This document shows positions 33,481 through 43,348 of a stretch of DNA of 64,000 nucleotides, one piece after another. The stretch is from Blumeriella jaapii. Taxonomy: Eukaryota > Ascomycota > Leotiomycetes > Helotiales > Drepanopezizaceae. Every line of letters starts with the position of its first letter. Positions within the stretch are counted from its first letter, which is position 1. The DNA is taken from NCBI GenBank assembly GCA_009599575.1, contig VWND01000002.1, positions 62,001-126,000 of the forward strand, read 5' to 3'. The notes under the pieces were generated by a model, which was given only the letters and a program-made list of their open reading frames with translations, did not search any database and was not told the origin of the DNA. Both the position numbers and the translations under genes were made by a program.

Positions 33481-35179
33481 ATGCCCCCTTTACTGAGGCA
33501 CAATTCGTGTGTTGATATCGATTTCACGCTGCGGCGGAAGTTCCAGCGGCAGTCATTCCGGTACCGAGGCTTCTCTCCTGTATGGCGGACTCGGGCTGAC
33601 TGGGACTGCAGACCTTTACAACGTGAGGTGATCGTTGAAGCCCTGGCCGGAAAAGACGTCTTTGTGCAAGCAGCAACAGGCTTTGGAAAGAGCCTCTGCT
33701 TTCAACTGCCGGCACTCATCGATCATGGCAGTAAGGCTCCATCAAGTCCGCTTTGAACCCCGGAAGCCTGAGCTGACGTCCCCTTGTCACGATTGTGATC
33801 TCGCCTCTTCTTTCTCTCATGGTTTGCACAACTCTGACCCGCCCCGGAATGAGCCAGGTTAACTGATATCTCTCCCAGACTGACCAGGTAAATGCTTTAC
33901 GCGCTGCGAATATCGCGGCTGGCTCGATCAACGGGACAACGCCGCACGAGGAGCGGCAGCGTTTGCTACAAGATCTTGCGACCGGCCATCCACTCACCCG
34001 CCTTCTCTACGTTACCCCGGAGCAGTGCGCCACGGAACACTTTCGGAAGCATTTGAGAGCCGTGTATGAACAGCAAGAGCTCGCTCGTATCGCGGTCGAC
34101 GAGGCGCATTGCATTTCGGAATGGGGCCACGACTTCCGTCCGTCATTCAAGGAACTGCGCTTCTTCCGGGAGAGCTTTCCCGACGTGCCCATCATCTGCC
34201 TGACAGCGACAGCGACAGCACAAGTTCGTGATGATGTTATATGCACGCTCAAGTTGGATCAGTCAAACATGAGTATCTTTACCATGACCACAAGCCGGCA
34301 GAACCTGCACTATGAAGTACGATACAAGAATGACGAACAGGATCATTACAGCGGTAAGATACGAACCACGCACTTTTTCCTGGTGCTGGTTTATCTCGGA
34401 TAAACAAAAAAGAAGGACCTCTTTCCGATTGCGGACTGACACGCCATGCAGATTTCCTAGGCTGGCTGCGGGCTGTACACCGCCGCCGGGCCGATGATAT
34501 CGAACGGCGAGCAGAGCTCGACCGCATCGATGAACGGCCAAGCAACGTGTCTGGAATTATTTACACGATTTACCGCAGCGACTGCGAGGCTTTGGCAGCT
34601 CGACTCCGCGCAAGTGGTATCGGAGCCAAGCCCTACCACGCAGGCTTGAGCACGGAAGCGAAGAACGATACCTTGCACCGGTGGATCAATAACATCGAAG
34701 GCTACGACGTAATAGTCGCAACTACAGCGTTTGGGATGGGTATTGACAAGGAAGACGTGCGGTTTGTGGTTCATTGGCAGTTACCGAAATCGTTTGAGGG
34801 ATTTTACCAAGAGGCTGGTCGCGCCGGCCGAGACGGGAAAGCCAGTGCATGTATCATGTACTATAGCCGCGAGGATCAAGGCCGGATGTTCAATCGGATG
34901 GCGAAAGATACCAAAGAGAGGTCGAACTTAGATGCCAGGGTCAAGAGTTTGCAGGCGCTGGTTGATTACTGCGAAAACGTGGATTCTTGCAGGCATTACC
35001 TGATCACGAAATACTTTGGGGAGAAAGAAGTGCCTGAATGCAACTATGCTTGCGACTGGCACAAGGATGCAAAGAAGCTGCGAAGGGAGAAGATGCATAA
35101 TCTGATGAGCGAGGAGTGGGTCAGCACGCAGGCCGGCCTGGGAGCTTTCAATACAGGCTATGAGGGGGGATATGATTGA
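33481..35179 (+). CDS. RecQ-family DNA helicase (fungal RecQ2/RECQ1-like), possibly splice-defective
   Basis: Exons 33481-33730, 33787-33821, 33879-34353 and 34452-35179 give 495 aa. The product would be an ATP-driven 3'-5' helicase acting in the nucleus in recombination and fork repair. Q motif RPLQREV (44-50); Walker A ATGFGKS (65-71, usually TGGGKS); VDEAHCISEWGHDFRP (168-183); LTATAT (203-208); AFGMGIDKED (346-355); QEAGRAGRDG (373-382); four Cys of the zinc subdomain (427, 433, 450, 454). There is no HRDC domain, so this is the short RecQ class, not Sgs1/QDE-3. Introns 2 and 3 are canonical (CTGAT or CTGAC branch points, CAG ends). Intron 1 (33731-33786) has GTAAGG and CTGAC, but homology and phase (DHG-ITIVISPLL) place its end at TTG, not an AG. 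The gene may therefore be recently disabled, use a rare acceptor, or contain a base error. Confidence 0.82.
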
Positions 35180-36038
35180 TTAGCTTCTTCAATGGCTGCG
35201 AACTCAAAAGATGTTGGACGGCATCATCACAACAAAGGAGTTCATGCGGGCCGGCTTTTTGCGTGCATGATTGGAGTGGCTTAACGCGCGGTTTAGGAAA
35301 CCCAAAATGATTATGACTTTTGTGCTCGCTCTAGAAAGAGATAAACCAGAAAGAAGAAGCAGATTCTACCATCGTGTTTTAGTTGATTTGTTTTCTTTTT
35401 GCAGTAATTATCGTCCTACGATCCCTTGGACACAAAGCGAAAAACAAAAGCCCTTTCCACAAACATCTGGCACACTAGACTAAGCAAGCAATCATTCTTC
35501 AAGATCTAATCTTCGATTCGTTTCAGAGGGGCATCCTACGGTCTTTCAGTCTCTGCTGCCTTAATGTTTTTTACAGGTGGTTCAACCTTATTTCTTCTAC
35601 GCTACTGCGACGAAAATCCACGTATTTTTCTCAACCAACGATCTTTTGGAACAATCCATTTAAAGCCGCGTTAGAAATACTTGTGATTTTGCTCTCTTAC
35701 AGTTTTGCGGGGTATGACAGCGTCCTTCAAAGAAAAACGCGGATTGGTGCTTATCAACGTGAAAGACCCTCCACGAGCTGTAAAGAAAAGCTTTGCTTTG
35801 AGTCGAATTAGCTTTGATGGCAATTGTGACTCTGATTATCTGGGCTGCCAGTACGAAGCTCCAGGTCTATATATTGAGATCTCCTTCCCACTTTCTAGCC
35901 TCCCCAGTTCAACACATACAGAACATCCCACGACTTCCATCCGTTACTTCCACACACATCGCAAACTTCACACCCAATCAATCACCAAACGAGTCCGAGC
36001 CTTATTTCACTCCTACCAAACCAGTCATCTCCGGCAGT
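35180..36038. other. Intergenic and 5' untranslated region
   Basis: No supported gene. From about 35,880 the sequence is rich in C and A on the plus strand (CAACACATACAG, ACTTCCACACACATCGC, CACCCAATCAATCACC), typical of fungal 5' UTRs, leading into the ATG at 36039. A frame at 35271-35483 has no recognisable motif. Confidence 0.5.
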
Positions 36039-36539
36039 ATGATACCTGCTAATTTCAGCGACATGACCCAGAGTCAATTCAAGGAGCTGTTCCATCAACT
36101 CTTGAAGGAGGAGATATCCAACTTGACCCCTGTCAAAGCTACGCCTCCCATCGAGGTTCCCGAGATCTGTGTCCTTGTCACAGTGACCTGTGGCGCTCAC
36201 AACCACAACGGTGTCCTCGGTGGTCACGAAATCATGAAGTTCCCCCTCGCAACCAAGTACCCGGCTCTCGTCGAATCTGTGCGCACACAGTTCATGAATG
36301 TTCAGGATGGCAATGCCAAGGCCCGCAGCAACATCCACGCTTGCATCTGGTCCAAGGACCACAAGGTCAACCAGATCAAGGCGGTCTGGAAGAATGCTAC
36401 CCCCGTCTGGGAGGGCGATGTCCCTTCCGAGACCATCCTCACCGAGGGCAACTGCGAGAATGTTCTCAGCATGATCAACCACCGCGGCGCTACTGACACC
36501 TTGGTCGTTAACATCTCCGTTCCCAACTTCTCTACCTAG
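36039..36539 (+). CDS. Uncharacterised 166-aa protein
   Basis: I do not recognise the family. The ATG at 36039 (MIPANFSDMTQSQFKELFHQ) was preferred to upstream in-frame starts because the preceding sequence is CA-rich leader. The first ~40 residues are helical and charged (KELFHQLLKEEISNL). The rest looks like a compact alpha/beta domain with strands ICVLVTVTCGAHN and TLVVNISVPN, and a middle HACIWSKDHKVNQIK. There is no signal peptide or membrane segment. Codon use is strongly C-ending from residue 1 to the end (AAC, GTC, ATC), unlike the leader, which suggests a genuine and well-expressed gene. It is a single exon. Confidence 0.75.
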   Translation: MIPANFSDMTQSQFKELFHQLLKEEISNLTPVKATPPIEVPEICVLVTVTCGAHNHNGVLGGHEIMKFPLATKYPALVESVRTQFMNVQDGNAKARSNIHACIWSKDHKVNQIKAVWKNATPVWEGDVPSETILTEGNCENVLSMINHRGATDTLVVNISVPNFST

Positions 36540-37285
36540 GCGGCTGCTGCTCGGGGACGCGAGGATCGATCTGGCAATGGCTAGGCATGGTCGCGGTCGG
36601 AGATCTCGGTCTTCCTCTCCCCGCTGCATTGTTTGGGTATGGGATTTGTCCGGACGGTGTGGGATCAGAACAGACGGATATGGCTGTTAGTGCTGGTTCT
36701 TCGTTGGGGAGGTTTCCCCGTTACACTCTCTGCATGCCCTTTGGCACCATCTTGTAATCTAGGACTTGGGTTCAGGCTGGGACCTTCTTCAACGGCGTAC
36801 CTTTGTCGTTGTTTTGTTTCTCGCATCTTGTTCGTGACCCGTGAGTTTAGACTTTGACATGTTCCTTGGTAAGTATTATCATTAGATCTGATTGTTGACA
36901 AATAACAAGGCGCTTGCTTCTCTGCGTGTTTCTGGCTTCGATTTTCGCAGCAGGAATGTTGACCTCCTTTGTTGACCTAGCCTGGCTCGCTTAGCAAAAG
37001 GGGGTGAAGACGGAAAGCACCAGCAGGGACGAGGAAACGAAGAATCCATGCCATTGTCTCTTTGACTCCAATTCTGATCCGCACAGTCAAGAGGAATCCT
37101 GCACATCGAGTTTGAATGGGGTAAAAGCATCAGGGTACAGGCAATCATGCCAATTTGTATCTCTGGGATTGACATTTTTGGCCTTGTTAGCCTTAGGCCT
37201 CCGAACACCACTCGCTATGCGCGCGCCGCGTTTCGCAACCTTCTTTTTCTTCTCCATCGCACTGCACCACTCGCCAAAGCAATGA
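36540..37285. other. Intergenic
   Basis: 3' region of the unknown gene and promoter of the resolvase gene. Frames in both directions here are short and lack motifs. Confidence 0.5.
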
Positions 37286-38332
37286 ATGGCATTTTCCCTC
37301 CCAGGCACTCTCAAACTCGCACAACTGAAGCAATTGGCCTTCAAATGCGGCCTCTCGACTTCCGGCACGAAGCCTCTTCTCACGCAACGCTTGCTCGATG
37401 AAGTCTCTCTCCACCCACCCGCGAAAAAAAATGCGAAGCAGCCATGGACGAACACGAAAGAGGCGAGGACGAGGATCTTGAGCATTGATATGGGGATCCG
37501 GAACTTGGCATACTGCGTTCTTGATGTTCCGACCGGAGCTGTCAAAGATCCAGGATCGGAGAAGAGGAGGAAAGATGCGGCGTTGCCCTGCATTCACGCC
37601 TGGCACCGTCTCGCAGTCTCCAGTGCGCCGACTTTGAAGCCGGCGGATCTCAACATCGAACCCGTCCTCCCGGCTCAAAAGGAGGCATTCGACCCCGCGA
37701 CCCTCTCGGCGGCGGCCTACACCCTCCTGCGCCACCGTCTCCTCACCTCAGATCCAACACTGGTTCTGATCGAGCGCCAGCGCTTCAGGAGCATGGGCTC
37801 GAAGCACATTCTGGAATGGACGATACGAGTCAATATGTTTGAGAGTATACTGTATGCGGTGCTGTGCACGCTGCGAGAAGAGGGTGTGTGGAAAGGAGAG
37901 GTGAGGAGTATAGCGCCTGGGAAGGTTGGTCCATTCTGGATTGGCGAGGAGGAAGCTACCTCACACCCAGCCACTGTCGGGGGAGACGGTGACGTGAAGG
38001 CAGGGAGCAAAAGAAAAGCTCGGATGAGTCAGAGCGCGAAGATCAAGAGCAAAGGGCTGAAGATGGATCTTGTGAGAAGCTGGCTCGAGAGCGGAAATGT
38101 TGTAGTCTTGGGGAATCCGGAGGTAGAAGAGATGGCTAGGGCATACCGGGAGAAATGGGACAGGATGCCTGGACGGAGAAAGGGGTCCGGGGGTGTGGTG
38201 GAGGAGGGCGAAAAGATGGGCAAGCTGGATGATCTGGCGGATTGTTTATTGCAAGGCATGGCATGGGTGCGGTGGGAGGAAAACAAGAGGGCCATGGTGA
38301 AAGATGGGGTGGAAGCTTTGTTGGAAATATAA
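37286..38332 (+). CDS. Mitochondrial Holliday junction resolvase (CCE1/Ydc2 type)
   Basis: The product is 348 aa from a single exon. CCE1/Ydc2 cuts four-way junctions in mitochondrial DNA and helps segregate it. Residues 8-40 form a SAP-like motif (LKLAQLKQLAFKCGLSTSGTKPLL), a DNA-binding module found at the N-terminus of these resolvases. The RNase H-like core starts at ILSIDMGIRNLAYC (first catalytic Asp68), continues with LVLIERQRFRSM (Glu163) and ends with KLDDLADCLLQ (Asp315/316 and Asp319), which supplies the late acidic residues. Between them, residues about 235-265 form a basic Lys/Arg-rich insert. All key acids are present. The Met at 37286 gives the SAP motif right after the start. 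A separate mitochondrial presequence is not obvious. Confidence 0.88.
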   Translation: MAFSLPGTLKLAQLKQLAFKCGLSTSGTKPLLTQRLLDEVSLHPPAKKNAKQPWTNTKEARTRILSIDMGIRNLAYCVLDVPTGAVKDPGSEKRRKDAALPCIHAWHRLAVSSAPTLKPADLNIEPVLPAQKEAFDPATLSAAAYTLLRHRLLTSDPTLVLIERQRFRSMGSKHILEWTIRVNMFESILYAVLCTLREEGVWKGEVRSIAPGKVGPFWIGEEEATSHPATVGGDGDVKAGSKRKARMSQSAKIKSKGLKMDLVRSWLESGNVVVLGNPEVEEMARAYREKWDRMPGRRKGSGGVVEEGEKMGKLDDLADCLLQGMAWVRWEENKRAMVKDGVEALLEI

Positions 38333-39379
38333 GAGACTCGCTCGCACTCTGCTGAAGGTAGATTTCCTACGCAGTGTCAGTACATGTATTTGAATCTAAG
38401 GTACGAGAAACTACGAACTAAGGAGGTATGCGTGAATTCGACTAAGCTCGGGTGTTTTGCCCTGACACTTTTTCAAGTGATTGATAAAGCATCCCTTACG
38501 ACTTTACGCTGTTAGCTGGATGGCCAACCCTACTGCTAAACAGAAGCTGACAAGGCCCAGGTAAATTTCCTTCCGTGCATCTGATTATAATTACTCAAAA
38601 AATCGCATAGAGCAGTTATTCGTATGGCATAGGGTTCGGAATATGGCATACTTTTGTCTGGGGCTTAAAACAACTCGCTTAGGTGCCTCTTATGCCGCTT
38701 AGCCAAACAAAACAAATGCTTTTCATTCCTCCGTCGCTATTTAGTTGTGATACAGGCGAAACAAAGAGCTGGCAAGGCCTGTTTTTACAGCGCTCAAACC
38801 AACAAATATATATTTTTCAGGTACAATCAAACTCGCTGACGTTATTTTATCCCATCCATACTGTATACCGATTAACTCGCTTTTTGTTAAAAATGTATCT
38901 CAACCAAAAAAGAAATTTGCTTCATTATATTATGCTAAAGGAAAACGAGACTTAAGAAAGTTAGGATACAAGTAAGAGTATATCTTGCTTGTTCAACGAC
39001 ACTTTGCCATCGACACATTTCTACCTTCGGCGGGTTAACCATAGCCGTAACCAGATACTACATATTGTATGTAATGGTCACAGCACTATTCGAGCTGTAT
39101 CTAGTAGTCTTTCTCGGATAATTGATGTGTTTTCTTATTCCCTTGCCCCTGCCCAATCCCAGGAATCTGGTTTGCTCCAGATGCCGAGGCTGTCGGCCCT
39201 TTTGGCGCTCCATCTTTGAATGGGTTAGATACAGTACAGTACAGTACAGTACATAGGTGCACTTTTCCAGTTCTGTTCCGAGCCACCAATATAAGTCAGC
39301 GGCCACAACGATTCATGTTCATTCAATTCTGGGGGAGTCTTTACTTGTGAGCACACCAATCTCAAGAGTAAGTTCACGG
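38333..39379. other. Intergenic, about 1 kb
   Basis: No supported gene. Moderately AT-rich without RIP character. The frame at 38683-38955 has no motif. A TACAG pentamer array lies at 39229-39253. Confidence 0.5.
39229..39253. repeat. (TACAG)5 microsatellite
   Basis: About five direct copies of TACAG on the plus strand, ending in TACATAGG. No coding overlap. Confidence 0.75.
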
Positions 39380-40260
39380 GCATCATAATCATGCTCGAGA
39401 TAGCACGCAAGGAGGTCAACTCATCCACCGAGCGCCTCCGGATTGCAGAATTGGACAGTGACACTTATCTCAACGAAAGAGAACGTCTGCAAGAGTCTCT
39501 CCCGCAAGGCCAATCTGAAGCACGAAGAGATCTCGCATGAAATGCTTGAGTTGATGGAACGATCAAAGACACCATGCCCGAGAAACCAACAAATTCAAGG
39601 ATGCCATTCATCACCTGGAGTCCAAAGTTGACAGGTAGTCAAAAACAATTGGCCATTTACGCCACGGTCTGGAAAAACCAGACGTCTCCTTCGATGAAGG
39701 CGATAACCGAGCTCAGGAGACTCTTCTGAAGTTCGAGCGTTTGAAGCGGGAACATGCCATCGCCACAGGAAAGGCGATCATTCTCGACGCAGAACGAACG
39801 ACCTGAACTCACGGAGATCGTCAACCGCAAGCGTGAAGAATCTCGACTCGCCTTACGCGAGGAGAACAACACGCGCGGCGAAGTAGAGATGTGAAGGCAC
39901 CGCACAGGCGACCATCAGCGCCTCATCAGCCAACTGCAAGAAACTCTCCGCAAGTCCGAGTCGAGCCTTGTTGAAGTGCGCTCCCAGGAGCAAACTCTCA
40001 CCTCTCGCCTCAGCGATGTGTAGCGTGACCGCTCATCTACCACTACCAGCATAAGTACGCACCACACTGCCGAGATCAATCGTTTGATAAGAAACTTCTC
40101 ATCCTCCAGTCCGAGCTCCACAATGTGCGCGACAGTCGCGATCGGGCCCGTGGGGAACTCCGCGAGTCCCAGGGCCGCTACGAGGAGATCACCGAAACTC
40201 TGGTCGAGTTCCGGGTCGTCGTGGCTGATTGTTGTCCTGCGGCGGCCGGTAACGCGGCGA
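39380..40260 (+). pseudogene. Remnant of a coiled-coil protein gene
   Basis: Plus-strand frames in this stretch decode Glu/Arg/Gln/Leu-rich heptad-like text broken by several stops and frame changes: STERLRIAELDSDTYLNERE, NERPELTEIVNRKREESRLA, LISQLQETLRKSESSLVEV, then LHNVRDSRDRARGELRESQG and YEEITETLVEF. Base composition is normal, so it decayed by ordinary mutation, not RIP. The pattern matches long coiled-coil proteins in general; I cannot name the parent family. No intact copy is in the window. Confidence 0.55.
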
Positions 40261-40915
40261 GGTTGTTTGTCGTTAGTAGAACGGGACAGAGCCACAGCGG
40301 CGTAAAAGTTGGCTACGACGAACACTTCGTCGTCGAAAGCTTCATTTTCTTTTGTGCTAGTCATAATTTATCTTGTAGCAAATCTAGACAAGTGATTCTG
40401 AGACAATGAGCTCATTGTGTCAAAATGGATTCGCTAGAAGAATTTGACATATGGATTGGGACATAAAAAATCAAGGATAGGCACTGTGATTGTAATGAGA
40501 GAAGTAAATTGCGTCGAGATTGAAGAAAACTTGAACCCAGGTCCAACCCAATCTCCCCGCTCGGGAGCGGCAACGAGAGGTGCTCGAAATGTGAATTGGG
40601 CTGCGCAGGTAGTTGACTTACGTTTCATAGCTCCAAATATGAACATTGCATCTCGAAGTGAGATTCGGTAGCGTGGGACTGGTCAAGTCTAATACCGTCA
40701 CGGCGTGATGATGTTTTCACTCCTCTCGGTAAGGCTTGTAGTGCACAGCAAGTGTTGAGATTCAGAGCAGGATTTGGGCTCAGGCCGTCTCCAGATAGGT
40801 TTCAGGAGCAAGCGATCGCAAAGAGTCCACCCTCGTCTGCTATCAGGCGTGGTTCGTGATATCGTGCCCGCGCAAGCGTCCATTCCTCGGTGAAGCCCAT
40901 TCTCACCTCGCGCAC
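40261..40915. other. Intergenic, 3' flank of SKI8
   Basis: No supported gene. Short frames at 40444-40671 (plus) and 40698-41018 (minus) have no motif, and the second overlaps SKI8 in another frame. Confidence 0.5.
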
Positions 40916-42018
40916 CTAGCCTCCTGTCGCCTCTCGATACAGAGAGATACTCCTGTTCGCACCGGCCGTAGCAAAGGCCTCGCTCCTCCCTGTCTTCGGT
41001 AACCATTTCACACTCCACAGGGTCTTGTCCGTCTCGCTATGCGTGGCAACACAAGTCCGCTGATCGATAGACCAAACCTTGACTTTCCCATCAAAGGAGC
41101 CACTGAGGAGATACTCGCCCGTATCGCTCCAGTCGACGGAGAAGATCCACGCGCCGTGGCCGGTCAAATTGGCGACCTGCTCTCCGTGCTGGACATCGAA
41201 CAGCGCGATGACTCGGGCATCCCCTGCTGCTGCCAAACGGGTGCCGGCTGGCGAGAAGGAGACGGTCCGCACCGGCTTCACCAGACCTGTGTATCCCATC
41301 AGTAGGCCTCGTGGATGGGAGATGACCGGAGAGGTGGTATACCCGGCAGCGAATAGAGCATCCTCCCCGTATCATTGTTGAAGACATAAACGCCGCCATT
41401 CTCGTGCCCACTCGCCGTGAACTTCCCATCCCGGCTTATGTCGATGCACATGCCAAAGCTCCCCTTCGTCTCGTACTCCCTCATCTTCTTCCTGCCGGCA
41501 ACGAGATCCCACACGTTGATGCGCCCGTCGTACGTCGTGCTCGCCAGGAAGTGCCCGTCCTCGCTCAAGGCCAGCGCCCAGACCTCGCCGGCCTGGTTGC
41601 CATCCACAACGCTTCCCTCCTCAACCCACTCTCCCGACTCCGAGACGGCCCAGATCTTGACCTCGCCGCCGAAGCCGGCGCTCGCGGCGATCTTGCCGTT
41701 GCGCGAGGTGACGATGTGGTGGCAGCCGAGCTTGTGGGCGCCGACGAGGCTTTGGACGAGGGGCACGTCGGGAGATGTCGTCGCGTGAACTTTGATGGAA
41801 GACGCTCCCGAGGCGGAGAGGATCTGGGTGGGCGTTACGGCGAGCGAGAAGATGTCTGTGGCGTGGGCTGGGAGGGGGCGTTAGCTGACAGGTTTGATGG
41901 AGGGGTAGCTATCTCGACTTGCCATCGTCGACCGTGTGAGTGGTGAGGTATTGCTTCGACTGCAGAATGGGTCAGTGGGTTTGTGGATGCCAGACAGTCT
42001 GGAGCAGCGGGTTACCAT
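40916..42018 (-). CDS. SKI8: SKI8/WDR61-type WD40 protein of the Ski complex
   Basis: Exons 42018-42016, 41959-41923, 41867-41343 and 41286-40916 give 311 aa. Ski8 holds Ski2-Ski3 together for cytoplasmic 3'-5' mRNA decay with the exosome, and in fungi also acts in meiotic recombination. WD-type blades are seen at HKLGCHH..GGEVKIWAV, GEVWALALSEDGHFLAS..GRINVWDL, GMCIDISRDGKFTASG..GGVYVFN, VRTVSFSPAGTRLAAAG..ALFDV, WIFSVDWSDTGEYLLSGS..KVKVWSI and LWSVKWLP..SISLY. Exon 1 holds only the ATG, followed by a 56-nt GT-AG intron. Intron 2 (41868-41922) is GC-AG (GCAAGT donor). Intron 3 (41287-41342) is GT-AG. Phases match at every junction. Confidence 0.88.
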
Positions 42019-42422
42019 GGTCACCGATTGGGAGGAAGCACACCAAGGCGTTGGGGAGCAGCCACTCGAGGGTGTTGATGTTGCAGATGGAGATGGAGAA
42101 GAAAAGTCTGTGGTTGGGGGTCGTTGAAGCCGCGGTCGAGAGGTACGGATTTTATATCAGCATACACGACAACCATGGCAGAATTTTGGCAACATCTTCG
42201 TCCACAGAGTTTCCCTTGACGGCTTTCCATCCGCACAACGCCTGATGCTAATGCTACAGTTGGTATGGAATACACGGAGATTCAAGCCCAACCTCTCGCT
42301 CGATCATGTCTCTCCTACATCCTACATCCTCCGCCCTCGACCCTCGACCCTCCGCCCTCCGCTCTCGACTCTCCACCCTCGAGTACTCGTCGTGCCAGCT
42401 TGGAATTCCATCTAGACCTCTG

Positions 42423-42480
42423 ATGCCCATGCTCCTGCTCCTGCTCCTGCTCCTGCTCGTGCTCCTGCTCGTGCCCGTGT
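42423..42480. repeat. CTCCTG hexamer array
   Basis: CTCCTG/CTCGTG units repeat about seven times just beyond the stop of the bL32m gene (its 3' side). A CCCTCGACC/CCCTCCGCC-like array lies just before at about 42,335-42,380. Both are non-coding on present evidence. Confidence 0.75.
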
Positions 42481-42498
42481 CGGTGTCTGCGCCTGTGT

Positions 42499-42985
42499 CT
42501 ACGCATCTGCCGGCTTGTCTGCCTTCGTTGTTCCGGTCGTTGCAGCCTGGCTCTTGAACATCTGCTTGATTTCTGCCAGCCGTTTAGCAATTGACGCGGT
42601 CCGATCAAGCTCAGATCGCGGGGGCCATACCCGCGACACAGTACGGACACAGGATATGCGCTCTTTTGACGTGTCCACACGCGGAGCATTTGTTCAAGGC
42701 CGTCACATCCTTCAGTCCCTTGCCCGCCATCATGCGCGAGCGCGTCTTCATGTGCGACGTCTTCTTCTTCGGCACCGCGCGCAGGACCGCGTCCCAGAGG
42801 CCTTCGAGGAGACGAGGCACATGGAGATGGATGGCGGCAGAGATCAAGGGAAGAGAGAGCGGCCTCGTGTACAGCGTCGTCGAGAATCGAGAGGCGTGGC
42901 CGGTGGAAAACGACGTTGCGGAAATGCGCATGCGAGGCAGGACAGACGAGCGCATCGAGGACGCGGTGGCATACAGAGCGGCCAT
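42499..42985 (-). CDS. mrpl32: Mitochondrial ribosomal protein bL32m
   Basis: Exons 42985-42631 and 42572-42499 give 142 aa. It is a large-subunit protein of the mitochondrial ribosome. The first ~70 residues are an Arg/Ser/Ala-rich mitochondrial presequence; the mature part starts around VPKKKTSHMKTRSRMMAGKG (71-90), which matches the bL32 PKxxxSxxxxxxR start. Zinc ligands are Cys100, Cys103, Cys113 and Cys116 (KCSACG..ILCPYC). The 58-nt intron (42573-42630, GTATGG...CAG) lies in codon 119 and adds the tail AEIKQMFKSQAATTG. The Met at 42985 was chosen because upstream in-frame residues are a Gln/Ile repeat with no presequence character. It is divergent from septin. Confidence 0.88.
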
Positions 42986-43348
42986 GGCGATCTTCCTTCC
43001 TGCGAGCGATGCGTGTGGTGTGCGCTGCCGCTGAATCCGAACCTGAATCTGAATTTGAATTTGTCGATTTCGGCTGATCCTCTCTGAAAGTTCTCCAGAA
43101 TGCATCTTGAAGCTTTCCGAAGCTCCAACCAGTGCCCGCTAGTGGCTTGGCCGCGCCGCTCCCCTAAAGTTCCCCTTTTTCTCGACAGCCGCACACCACA
43201 CGGGCCCTAACTCCTAGCCAGACCATCTTCGCATCCACAAACCACAAACCACAAACCACAAACCTCATTCCACATTCAATCAATTCACTTCACTCCGTTC
43301 ATTTCACTCGATTCCATTCACCGCCGTTGAACACCTCCCTTCCCAACC
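42986..43348. promoter_or_regulatory. Shared promoter region of bL32m and septin
   Basis: 363 bp separate the two start codons, which point away from each other. A tandem ACAAACC array (four units near 43,236-43,264) and pyrimidine-rich, CATTCA-type leader sequence lie on the septin side. No TATA box is evident. Confidence 0.5.
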
